Of a DNA stretch of 6,301 bases, positions 1-5,245 are shown one piece after another. Made by a program: the position numbers and the translations under genes. Below the pieces are notes generated by a model. That model worked only from the letters and a program-made list of their open reading frames with translations, ran no database searches and had not been told where the DNA came from. Origin of the DNA: JAVBKB01 sp031554275 (GTDB lineage: Bacteria > Bacillota > Bacilli > JARBTR01); contig JAVBKB010000186.1 in assembly GCA_031554275.1 (NCBI GenBank), forward strand, positions 1 to 6,301, written 5' to 3'. Positions within the stretch are counted from its first letter, which is position 1, and every line of letters begins with the position of its first letter.

Positions 1-180
1 TGTCAAACCTACGCTAAATCAAAATGAAATTGATAGATCGAATTTTAATGCAAATGAAAATGTCAAACCTACGCTAAATCAAAATGAAAATAATAGAGCA
101 AGTTTTAATGCAAACGAAAATGATAAATCAACCTTTAATTCAAATTCCAATACTGGTTTGGACTTTAATTGGAGTTTTCC
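1..180 (+). repeat. In-frame 60-bp tandem repeat (30-bp subunits) encoding an Asn-rich decapeptide
   Basis: Positions 1-60 and 61-120 agree at 54 of 60 bases, and their first 29 bases are identical; 121-180 is a decayed third copy. In the spoIIB frame each 60-bp unit holds two related decapeptides. Successive decapeptides read LNQNEIDRSN, FNANENVKPT, LNQNENNRAS, FNANENDKST, FNSNSNTGLD and FNWSFPDIKI, so the consensus is [LF]-N-x-N-E-N-x-x-x-x. The array probably continues to the left of the window. It lies on the cytoplasmic side of the predicted membrane segment. Identity is highest in the upstream copies and falls toward the gene body, as expected of expansion by slippage or unequal exchange with older copies at the edge. 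Confidence 0.9.
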
Positions 181-991
181 AGATATCAAAATAAATCAGC
201 AAACAAGTGATGTGCAAATTGATGAGTCTGTAGTTGTTGAAGGTGAATCGGAATCACCATATTATGAGAGAACAGTGGTAGCTTCGCAAAAGTATGATCT
301 GCATTCGTTTCTGCGAAAAATCGTTCTACCGGTCATTGTAGCTTTATCGGTGGGAGGTCTAATGGGATTTCTAGCACTCAATTTGATAAAAGATCAAACA
401 AATGAATCACCGAAATCTGTCGCAACTACAACCAACCAGGCTTCATCACCACTTGAGGGTACATTCAAGAAAAATCTTAAAAATTCAATGATACAGGCGG
501 GCGCTTTTTCTACGGAAGATGCAGCGGCGCAACAACAATCAACCCTACCAGCAAAGACGCCAAGTATTGTCATAAATATTGATGGAAAGTTCTTTTTGTT
601 CATTGGCGTAGCGGATTCACTAGAAAACGCAAAAATTCTAGCACAAAAATTCACTGAGAATGGGATAAATTCATTTTGGAAAGATATTATACTCACTGGC
701 AATACGAAAGGAAAGTTTTCGAAGGATGACCTTGCCAAGCTAACGACAATTCATGATAATTTTCAAATGCTGAAGTCTGCTTTAGTAGCAGTGAAAACGG
801 GCTCACCGATTCCTGAAATGCATACGCAAGAAGTGGAAGCGACTGAAAATGACCAGATTTCAAAATTATTTTCATTAAATCAGGAAATGTTAGTTGCTTT
901 TGATAGCTACCAGAAAGGAAAAACAGCAGATTCGTTAGTAGAATTCGAGCAAAAGTTATTGGATTTTATTAAAATGTATCAATCTTTATAA
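1..991 (+). CDS. spoIIB: SpoIIB-like SPOR-domain sporulation membrane protein (5' end outside window)
   Basis: The reading frame is open from the left edge (first full codon at position 2) to TAA at 989-991, giving 329 visible residues; the true start lies upstream. The TTG at 158 has no ribosome binding site and lies inside the open frame, so I reject it as the start. Visible residues 1 to about 60 are an Asn-rich, hydrophilic decapeptide repeat. Residues about 106-129 form one membrane segment after a basic residue, suggesting a type II protein with the N-terminus inside the cell. Residues about 163-229 resemble a SPOR domain, with IQAGAFSTEDAA near its start and FFLFIGVADSLENAK in the middle. 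The order (acidic N-terminus, a transmembrane segment ending in LALN, linker, SPOR) and the place before radC match SpoIIB, which in B. subtilis localises to the sporulation septum and aids septal peptidoglycan thinning and engulfment. maf, which normally lies between spoIIB and radC, is absent. The family assignment is fairly firm; binding of denuded glycan is inferred from the family. Confidence 0.85.
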   Translation, partial: VKPTLNQNEIDRSNFNANENVKPTLNQNENNRASFNANENDKSTFNSNSNTGLDFNWSFPDIKINQQTSDVQIDESVVVEGESESPYYERTVVASQKYDLHSFLRKIVLPVIVALSVGGLMGFLALNLIKDQTNESPKSVATTTNQASSPLEGTFKKNLKNSMIQAGAFSTEDAAAQQQSTLPAKTPSIVINIDGKFFLFIGVADSLENAKILAQKFTENGINSFWKDIILTGNTKGKFSKDDLAKLTTIHDNFQMLKSALVAVKTGSPIPEMHTQEVEATENDQISKLFSLNQEMLVAFDSYQKGKTADSLVEFEQKLLDFIKMYQSL

Positions 992-998
992 CTCTTTT

Positions 999-1077
999 CT
1001 CCAACATCTATCATTCTTTTTAAAGCATATTGTAAGCTATACGAATGGTTGTTATATTTTTAGAAGAGATGTTGGAG
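999..1077 (+). promoter_or_regulatory. 11-bp perfect inverted repeat flanking the radC leader; right arm overlaps the ribosome binding site
   Basis: CTCCAACATCT at 999-1009 is the exact reverse complement of AGATGTTGGAG at 1067-1077. The arms are separated by 57 nt. The right arm includes GGAG of the radC Shine-Dalgarno sequence (GGAGG at 1074-1078), so on a transcript reading through from spoIIB the left arm could mask it. A transcript starting at the candidate promoter inside the loop (1030-1058) would lack the left arm and leave the site free. The pairing is seen in the sequence; the regulatory role is inference. Confidence 0.5.
1030..1058 (+). promoter_or_regulatory. Candidate sigma-A promoter for radC
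   Basis: TTGTAA at 1030-1035 (4 of 6 to TTGACA) is followed after 17 nt by TATATT at 1053-1058 (5 of 6 to TATAAT). Transcription would begin near 1065, just ahead of the ribosome binding site at 1074-1078. The match is moderate and the region is AT-rich, so this could be chance. Confidence 0.35.
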
Positions 1078-1085
1078 GGATGTTA

Positions 1086-1775
1086 TTGGAAAATAAAAAC
1101 TGGATGATTCGTGATCATCAGAAAGACGATCGACCCAGAGAAAGGCTGCTGAATAATGGTGCGTGCAGCCTTTCTAATCGGGAGCTATTAGCGATTTTGC
1201 TGAGAACTGGGTCGCAGCAGGAATCTGTTTTGCAATTGGCTGGTAGTGTCTTAGAAAAGTTCGAAGGACTCCGCAAAATGCGGGATGCTTCTTTAGAGGA
1301 ACTAACACAATTAAAGGGAATTGGTACTGCGAAGGCAGCCCAACTGTTTGCAGCTATTGAATTAGGACGGAGGTTAAACCATCTTGAATTTGAAAAAGGC
1401 TTCGTAATTCGAACACCAGATGATATTGCAAATTACCTCATGCAAGAAATGCGCTTCTTACCGCAAGAACACTTCGTTGTACTATTCTTAAATTCAAAAA
1501 ATCAAATCATTCATAAGCAATCCATTTTTATCGGAAGTTTAAATCGCTCAATTGTGCACCCAAGAGAAATATTTCGAGAAGCAGTTCGGAGAATGGCAGC
1601 AAATGTTGTTTGTGCACACAATCACCCTTCAGGTGATCCCACGCCATCATCGGAGGATATTGATGTTACGCAAAGGCTAGTAGAGTGCGGCAGAATAATG
1701 GGAATCGAGATCCTTGATCATATTATTATTGGTGAAAATAAATTTGTGAGTTTGCGCGAGGAGGGTTATATTTAA
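1086..1775 (+). CDS. radC: RadC family JAB1/MPN metalloprotease-fold protein
   Basis: This encodes a 229-residue RadC (UPF0758) protein counted from TTG at 1086. I chose this start because GGAGG at 1074-1078 lies 7 nt before it. The ATG at 1080 is only 1 nt from that site, and the ATG at 1104 has no site of its own. Residues about 15-95 form the N-terminal region with a helix-hairpin-helix stretch (LKGIGTAKAAQL). The C-terminal JAB domain carries the zinc motif HNHPSGDPTPSSED, fitting H-x-H-x7-S-x2-D with H178, H180, S188 and D191, so all metal ligands are present. The length is normal for the family. RadC was once thought to be a DNA repair factor; its biochemical function is still unsettled. 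Here it stands between spoIIB and an unusual DUF1801 gene rather than between maf and mreB. Identification is secure; function is not. Confidence 0.96.
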   Translation: MENKNWMIRDHQKDDRPRERLLNNGACSLSNRELLAILLRTGSQQESVLQLAGSVLEKFEGLRKMRDASLEELTQLKGIGTAKAAQLFAAIELGRRLNHLEFEKGFVIRTPDDIANYLMQEMRFLPQEHFVVLFLNSKNQIIHKQSIFIGSLNRSIVHPREIFREAVRRMAANVVCAHNHPSGDPTPSSEDIDVTQRLVECGRIMGIEILDHIIIGENKFVSLREEGYI

Positions 1776-1780
1776 ATGCC

Positions 1781-1808
1781 TTGCTCCTTTGCCACTAATT
1801 GTTATAAT
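1781..1808 (+). promoter_or_regulatory. Extended -10 sigma-A promoter for the DUF1801-DUF503 pair
   Basis: A perfect TATAAT at 1803-1808 is preceded by TGT at 1800-1802, giving the extended -10 form TGnTATAAT. A weak -35, TTGCTC at 1781-1786, lies 16 nt upstream. Transcription would start near 1815 and give a leader of about 35 nt. It begins only 5 nt after the radC stop, so the pair is probably transcribed on its own, although no terminator separates it from radC. Confidence 0.7.
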
Positions 1809-1849
1809 AGTATTGCTATAAAAAAATTATTATTATGTAGGTGACATTT

Positions 1850-2257
1850 ATGACAACACAAAATGAGAAAGTAGCATATCAAGAGATATTCGACAACTAT
1901 ATTCAGCCTTTCCAAGATGATGTGCAAACAATTCTTACAACACTACGAGAGAAGATCCAAGGATGGGCGCCTGAAGCTTCCGAGAAAATTAGTTACGGAA
2001 TGCCAACTTTTTTTCTGCACGGAAACCTTGTTCATTTCGCAGCTTTTAAGAATCATATTGGTTTCTACCCAGGAGCAAGCGGCATTGCAAATTTTCAAGA
2101 TCGGTTCGAAAGTTATAAGTCATCTAAGGGTGCTGTCCAGTTTCCAATTGAGAAGCCGCTTCCTTATGACCTCATCGAAGAAATCGTTAAATTTCGGATA
2201 AGTGAAAATGTAAGAAAAGCAGAAGAAAAGAAAATAAATAAAGAGTTTGCAAAATGA
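1850..2257 (+). CDS. DUF1801 (YdhG/frataxin-like) domain protein
   Basis: This encodes 135 residues from ATG at 1850. AGGTGA at 1839-1844, 5 nt upstream, favours this start over the in-frame GTG at 1841, which lies inside that site. The family mark is the stretch ISYGMPTFFLHGNLVHFAAF at residues 47-66, followed by KNHIGFYPG and, near the C-terminus, FPIEKPLPYDLIEEIVKFR. This is the DUF1801 fold, to which B. subtilis YdhG/Fra belongs; Fra has been described as a frataxin-like iron chaperone. Whether this protein handles iron cannot be told from the sequence. The C-terminal 20 residues are Lys/Glu-rich. It has no signal peptide or membrane segment, so it is cytoplasmic. Its TGA overlaps the ATG of the next gene (ATGA at 2254-2257), so the two are probably translated together. 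It is not a usual neighbour of radC or spoIVFA. Confidence 0.88.
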   Translation: MTTQNEKVAYQEIFDNYIQPFQDDVQTILTTLREKIQGWAPEASEKISYGMPTFFLHGNLVHFAAFKNHIGFYPGASGIANFQDRFESYKSSKGAVQFPIEKPLPYDLIEEIVKFRISENVRKAEEKKINKEFAK

Positions 2258-2535
2258 AGACCGCAACTGCAGTATTACATTTATATGCGCCATGGGTTCA
2301 CTCATTGAAAGAGAAGCGGATGCTTGTAAAAAGCATCATTGCAAAGACCCAAAACAAGTTTAATATTTCAATTGCAGAAGTGGATGAAATGGATACACAT
2401 CAACTAATTGTGATTGGCATGGCTTGCGTTTCAAACAATGCTTCTGTTTCACAAGAAATGATTGAACAGGTAATTCGGTTTATTGAAAATCAAACTGAGG
2501 CAGAAATCACAAGCATTGATAAAGATTTTTTCTAG
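2254..2535 (+). CDS. DUF503 (YlxP-like) family protein
   Basis: This encodes 93 residues from ATG at 2254, starting inside the stop of the DUF1801 gene. The upstream region has only a weak ribosome binding site (AAAGAG near 2240), so it probably depends on coupled translation. The N-terminal pattern HLYAPWVHSLKEKRMLVKSI (residues 9-28) and the AEVDEMDTHQLIVIGMACVSN region at 41-61 match DUF503, including the hallmark SLKEKR and the V-(A/S)-E-V-D segment. The length is typical. The B. subtilis member, YlxP, is encoded between infB and rbfA in the nusA operon, and family function is poorly known, with ribosome or RNA association suggested by that context. This copy sits elsewhere and may be a second copy or a relocated one; the window cannot decide. 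Confidence 0.87.
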   Translation: MKTATAVLHLYAPWVHSLKEKRMLVKSIIAKTQNKFNISIAEVDEMDTHQLIVIGMACVSNNASVSQEMIEQVIRFIENQTEAEITSIDKDFF

Positions 2536-2614
2536 ACAAAATTTTGTGTTGGAATGGAATAATACCGAATTAATTCCCAGTAATATTAGAACTTCTGGAT
2601 CTTTGTGTATCTTG

Positions 2615-2643
2615 TTATAGATTTTGCTTTCCTTTCATATACT
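2615..2643 (+). promoter_or_regulatory. Candidate sigma-E (mother-cell) promoter for spoIVFA-spoIVFB
   Basis: TTATAGA at 2615-2621, a 14-nt spacer and CATATACT at 2636-2643 resemble the sigma-E pattern (ATA core in the -35; CATAnAnT in the -10) at normal spacing. Transcription would start near 2650, just before the ribosome binding site. The spoIVF operon of B. subtilis is sigma-E dependent, so a site here is expected. The -35 match is partial. The overlapping TGTTATAGA at 2613-2621 could instead be a sigma-A extended -10 element. Confidence 0.42.
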
Positions 2644-2673
2644 CTACCATTCACATTAGAATGAGGTAGTGGG

Positions 2674-3435
2674 ATGAAGAATCGAAAGGTAGACGAGACC
2701 AAAAAACGTATAGCAGAACGAAGACGAAACGCAAACCCATTTCAAACAGCATGGGCATTTGTTGAACAGGATGATGAAGAAGATTCTTTACATGATGTTC
2801 AGAAATCTGTTGACAACTCACATAATAAAGTTCCAACTACTAGATCATTTGCTAGCAATTGGTTTGTTTTCAGGGTGCTTATTTCAATAGCTCTTGTACT
2901 GACTGTTGGCATCCTGTATAGATCCCAAGCACCCTCTTTGGATTCAGCTCGGCAGTGGGTAGGACAAGCATTTGCCACAGATTTTCAGTTCGCAAAAGTT
3001 TCTGATTGGTTAGCTAGCAAAGTTGGTGATTTAAGCAGTTTTGCTCCTGTTGATTTTTTAAAATCAAACAATAATGACAACAAAAAAGCGATTCCAGTAT
3101 CAGGTAAATTACTAGAAAGTTTCAAGAAGAATGGTGAAGGTATTCTAGTTGAAACTGAGGCCAATAAAAATGTAACGACAATTAATGCCGGTGTTGTGAT
3201 TTTTGCTGGAGAAGATGAAGTTCATGGCAAAACAGTCGTTGTCCAACAGAAAGACATGAATGTTTGGTACGGTAATCTTTCAGATATCGAAGTGACGCTA
3301 TATCAGCATCTTGATCAAAATGTCGCTGTTGGAAAGGTTTCACCGGGGACGAATGGTAACAGTGGTGAATACTATTTTGCAATCGAAAAGGATCAGAAAT
3401 ATGTTGATCCAATTCAGGTGATCACACTTGAATGA
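2674..3435 (+). CDS. spoIVFA: SpoIVFA, inhibitor and anchor of the SpoIVFB protease
   Basis: This encodes 253 residues from ATG at 2674, with GAGGT at 2663-2667 placed 6 nt upstream. The N-terminal 60 residues are charged (KKRIAERRR, then EQDDEED) and cytoplasmic. Residues about 65-82 form a single membrane segment. A linker of about 55 residues follows, then a LytM/M23-like domain at about 138-251. That domain is catalytically dead: the position of the usual YxHL reads YGNLS (His replaced by Asn201) and the usual HLHFE reads EYYFAIE. This fits SpoIVFA, which in the mother cell holds SpoIVFB in a complex with BofA in the outer forespore membrane until SpoIVB and CtpB cleave its outer domain. 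The length is close to the B. subtilis protein (about 264). The gene ends inside the start of spoIVFB. The order spoIVFA-spoIVFB-rplU supports the call strongly. Confidence 0.92.
   Translation: MKNRKVDETKKRIAERRRNANPFQTAWAFVEQDDEEDSLHDVQKSVDNSHNKVPTTRSFASNWFVFRVLISIALVLTVGILYRSQAPSLDSARQWVGQAFATDFQFAKVSDWLASKVGDLSSFAPVDFLKSNNNDNKKAIPVSGKLLESFKKNGEGILVETEANKNVTTINAGVVIFAGEDEVHGKTVVVQQKDMNVWYGNLSDIEVTLYQHLDQNVAVGKVSPGTNGNSGEYYFAIEKDQKYVDPIQVITLE
3416..3422 (+). promoter_or_regulatory. Ribosome binding site that fixes the TTG start of spoIVFB
   Basis: AGGTGAT at 3416-3422 lies within the last codons of spoIVFA and 5 nt before TTG at 3428. The ATG at 3432 is in another frame and stops at once, so TTG is the supported start. 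Confidence 0.8.
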
Positions 3436-4270
3436 GATTTGGCAGCTGATTCGCAAAATAAGAATCCATCCCTTTACTTGGATTCTTATTTGGTTGAGTT
3501 TTCTTTCTGCGTACTTTGTAGAAATGCTTATCATGTTCTTCATCGTATTTATTCATGAACTTGGACATACAGTTGCTGCTGTATACTTTAAATGGCAAGT
3601 GAATCATATTTCCATTCTTCCCTTTGGGGGTGAATTGTCTACGAATTCATTTGGACATCGCTCTTTCAAAGAAGAGATGCTTGTTATCTTAGCTGGACCT
3701 ATACAGCATTTTATTTTGTTTTTTTTCTTATTACTCATGCAGCAATTGCAGTTGATTGAAGGTTATTACTTTGAATTTGCACTGAATTTCAACTGGATGA
3801 TACTGATCACGAATCTACTACCTATTTGGCCACTTGATGGTGGAAAGCTGCTGTTTCTTCTCTTAACCAAAAAACAGCCATTTCGAAGAGCACATCGATT
3901 AACAATACAAACATCATTGCTCCTCTTAATACTTTTTATGGCAGCAATCATCGTGTTAGCGCCATTTCATTTGAATAGTTGGTTATTTTCAGGCTTTTTG
4001 TTATTGGCAATCAGACATGAATGGAAGCAACGACAATACTTCTTTCTTGCATTTCTATTGAAAAAAAAGCCAGAACAATCACCACTGCAATTAATCGTTC
4101 ATGAAGAGGAAACAGTGATGAACGTGCTAGAGAAATTTTATAAAAATCGTCAACACTATGTGGTTGTTTTGAAAGATAACCAAGTCAGTCAACTGCTGGA
4201 AGAAAAAACACTTCTTCATGCTTTATTTACCTTGAAAAAGCCAAATATGATTATTAAAGATATTGTTTAA
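3428..4270 (+). CDS. spoIVFB: SpoIVFB, site-2-type intramembrane metalloprotease (pro-sigma-K processing)
   Basis: This encodes 280 residues from TTG at 3428, overlapping the spoIVFA stop by 8 nt. The zinc motif HELGH is at residues 43-47 and the third ligand lies in NLLPIWPLDGGK, at Asp137; these positions equal those of the B. subtilis protein. The protein is strongly hydrophobic to about residue 205, consistent with the six-segment M50 core. The C-terminal part (about 218-280, with VHEEETVMNVLEKFYKNRQ) resembles the CBS domain that senses ATP in SpoIVFB. The protein cleaves pro-sigma-K in the mother cell after SpoIVFA inhibition is relieved. All catalytic residues are intact, so the organism very likely completes sporulation or did so recently. 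The overlapping start ties its synthesis to that of its inhibitor. Confidence 0.97.
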   Translation: MNEIWQLIRKIRIHPFTWILIWLSFLSAYFVEMLIMFFIVFIHELGHTVAAVYFKWQVNHISILPFGGELSTNSFGHRSFKEEMLVILAGPIQHFILFFFLLLMQQLQLIEGYYFEFALNFNWMILITNLLPIWPLDGGKLLFLLLTKKQPFRRAHRLTIQTSLLLLILFMAAIIVLAPFHLNSWLFSGFLLLAIRHEWKQRQYFFLAFLLKKKPEQSPLQLIVHEEETVMNVLEKFYKNRQHYVVVLKDNQVSQLLEEKTLLHALFTLKKPNMIIKDIV

Positions 4271-4354
4271 GGGATTACTAATAGTGATGGCTTTTTCAAT
4301 AGGTTTGCAAGCAGATGGCATCTTTTTCTGTGCATATTAAAAAAAACAAGTAGG

Positions 4355-4397
4355 GTTTGTCAAAATAAGAAACAATTAAACGATAATTTGACGAAAC
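4355..4397 (+). promoter_or_regulatory. Inverted repeat overlapping the rplU promoter -35
   Basis: GTTTGTCAAA at 4355-4364 pairs with TTTGACGAAAC at 4387-4397, 10 bp with one bulged G. The right arm contains the -35 hexamer TTGACG (4388-4393). There is no T-run after it, so it is not an intrinsic terminator for spoIVFB. On the minus strand the left arm reads TTGACA, followed after 18 nt by TAATAT, a possible leftward promoter. An operator role is only a guess. Confidence 0.35.
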
Positions 4398-4416
4398 ACA
4401 TGCTTTGTGCTAATAT
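4388..4416 (+). promoter_or_regulatory. Sigma-A promoter of the rplU-prp-rpmA operon
   Basis: TTGACG at 4388-4393 (5 of 6) is followed after 17 nt by TAATAT at 4411-4416, preceded by TGC (extended -10). Transcription would start near 4423 and give a leader of about 125 nt that contains the L21-type structures. Confidence 0.75.
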
Positions 4417-4423
4417 ATTCAGG

Positions 4424-4540
4424 TATGTTTGTAGCACCCAATTGCTACAACCGCACGAAGTAGGTTTTGAAGTTTTGATAGACCAAAACACCTACAGTGG
4501 CGAGTCTTAGACAGGGCAATGCCCTGATTATATGAGGAGG
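4424..4540 (+). ncRNA. L21 leader (ribosomal protein leader of rplU)
   Basis: Three stems are visible. TTGTAGC at 4429-4435 pairs with GCTACAA at 4444-4450. A longer arm joins CGCAC (4452-4456) with GTgGCG (4497-4502), then GTAGGTTTTG (4460-4469) with CAAAA (4484-4488) and CCTAC (4491-4495) across a 2-nt bulge. CAGGGC at 4512-4517 pairs with GCCCTG at 4521-4526 around AAT, just ahead of the AGGAGGTG ribosome binding site. The place between spoIVFB and rplU, the size and the stem next to the ribosome binding site match the known L21 leader of Bacillales, thought to let L21 repress its own operon. Exact limits are approximate, and binding by L21 is inferred. Confidence 0.8.
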
Positions 4541-4548
4541 TGCAGAGT

Positions 4549-4857
4549 ATGTATGCAGTAATCGAAACTGGTGGTAAGCAATTGAAGGTGGAAGTTGGAC
4601 AAGAAATTTTCATTGAGAAGCTTGATGCTACCGAAGGTGATGTCGTAACTTTTGATAAGGTTTTATTTGTTGGCGGACCTAAGTCAGTCGTTGGTGATCC
4701 AATGATAGCAGGCGCTACAGTAACTGGTAAAGTTGAAAAGCAAGGCAAAGCAAAGAAAATTGTCGTTTTCAAATACAAGGCAAAAAAGAACTATCGTAAG
4801 AAGCAAGGTCATCGTCAACCGTACACTAAAGTCAAAATCGAAGCAATCAATGCTTAG
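4549..4857 (+). CDS. rplU: 50S ribosomal protein L21
   Basis: This encodes 102 residues from ATG at 4549, with AGGAGGTG at 4535-4542. The in-frame GTG at 4540 lies inside that site and would add three residues not found in the family. The sequence begins MYAVIETGGKQLKVEVGQ and ends KKQGHRQPYTKVKIEAINA, both hallmarks of L21, and the length equals that of B. subtilis. L21 is an early-assembling protein of the large subunit that binds 23S rRNA. It is the first gene of the rplU-prp-rpmA operon and lies 2 nt before prp. Expression is probably governed by the leader upstream. Confidence 0.99.
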   Translation: MYAVIETGGKQLKVEVGQEIFIEKLDATEGDVVTFDKVLFVGGPKSVVGDPMIAGATVTGKVEKQGKAKKIVVFKYKAKKNYRKKQGHRQPYTKVKIEAINA

Positions 4858-4859
4858 TC

Positions 4860-5192
4860 ATGATTCGCGCGATATTTGATTACAAAGACCAAAAGATTAA
4901 TTCTTTTACAGTGAAAGGTCATGCAAATGCTGCGGATTATGGTCAAGACTTAGTTTGTGCAGCAGTGACGGCAGTGACAAATGGAACCGTGAATGCGATC
5001 GAAGTATTAACAAAAACCGATCCAGACGTGAAGTTTGATGCTACCGGTGGTTTCTTACAGTACATTGTCCCGCAAGAAACTAGCGTTGAAAATGCACAGG
5101 TTATTCATATCTTATTGCAAGCAATGGTCGTTTCACTTGAAACAATTCAAAAACAAAATGATAAGCACATTCAAATAATCCACAATAAATAA
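4860..5192 (+). CDS. prp: Ribosomal-processing cysteine protease Prp
   Basis: This encodes 110 residues from ATG at 4860, 2 nt after the rplU stop, with no strong ribosome binding site, so translation is probably coupled to rplU. The catalytic pair is visible: His21 in KGHA (residues 19-22) and Cys33 in DLVCAAVTA, twelve residues apart as in the S. aureus enzyme (H22, C34). The family (formerly YsxB, DUF464) cuts the N-terminal extension from L27. The matching cleavage site is present in the next gene, so enzyme and substrate are paired here. The length is typical. The C-terminal tail (after about residue 97, QKQNDKHIQIIHNK) is polar and probably flexible. Confidence 0.96.
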   Translation: MIRAIFDYKDQKINSFTVKGHANAADYGQDLVCAAVTAVTNGTVNAIEVLTKTDPDVKFDATGGFLQYIVPQETSVENAQVIHILLQAMVVSLETIQKQNDKHIQIIHNK

Positions 5193-5196
5193 TCGG

Positions 5197-5219
5197 ACTG
5201 AACAAGGAATTCGTTCAGT
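5197..5219 (+). other. Hairpin between prp and rpmA
   Basis: ACTGAAC at 5197-5203 pairs exactly with GTTCAGT at 5213-5219 around a 9-nt loop. There is no T-run, so it should not terminate transcription. It lies 5 nt after the prp stop and 11 nt before the rpmA ribosome binding site. It could be a processing or stability element that lets L27 be made at a different rate from Prp; that role is inferred. Confidence 0.5.
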
Positions 5220-5245
5220 ATCTAAATAATAGGAGGTGGAACAGT

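Noticed and set aside
1..120. CRISPR array suggested by spaced repeats at the left edge
   Set aside because: The repeats are contiguous, in frame and coding, with no unique spacers of constant length.
158..160. TTG as the start of the SPOR-domain protein
   Set aside because: The frame is open and coding-like all the way to the left edge, the repeat is in the same frame, and there is no ribosome binding site before 158.
394..738. 114-residue minus-strand reading frame inside spoIIB
   Set aside because: It is antisense to a recognised SPOR-domain gene, with no family features and no ribosome binding site.
1041..1056. LexA-type box upstream of radC (ACGAATGGTTGTTATA)
   Set aside because: The right half does not match the CGAAC-N4-GTTCG pattern, so SOS control is not supported.
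2536..2547. 12-bp perfect palindrome ACAAAATTTTGT right after the DUF503 stop
   Set aside because: It has no loop or T-run and is AT-rich, so it is a poor terminator; an operator is possible but nothing else supports it.
4306..4327. Possible terminator after spoIVFB (AGAT-GGC-ATCT followed by T residues)
   Set aside because: The stem is only 4 bp with a 3-nt loop, too weak to call.
4419..4778. 119-residue minus-strand reading frame across the L21 leader and rplU
   Set aside because: It covers a structured leader and a highly conserved ribosomal gene on the other strand, and its translation shows no recognisable motif.
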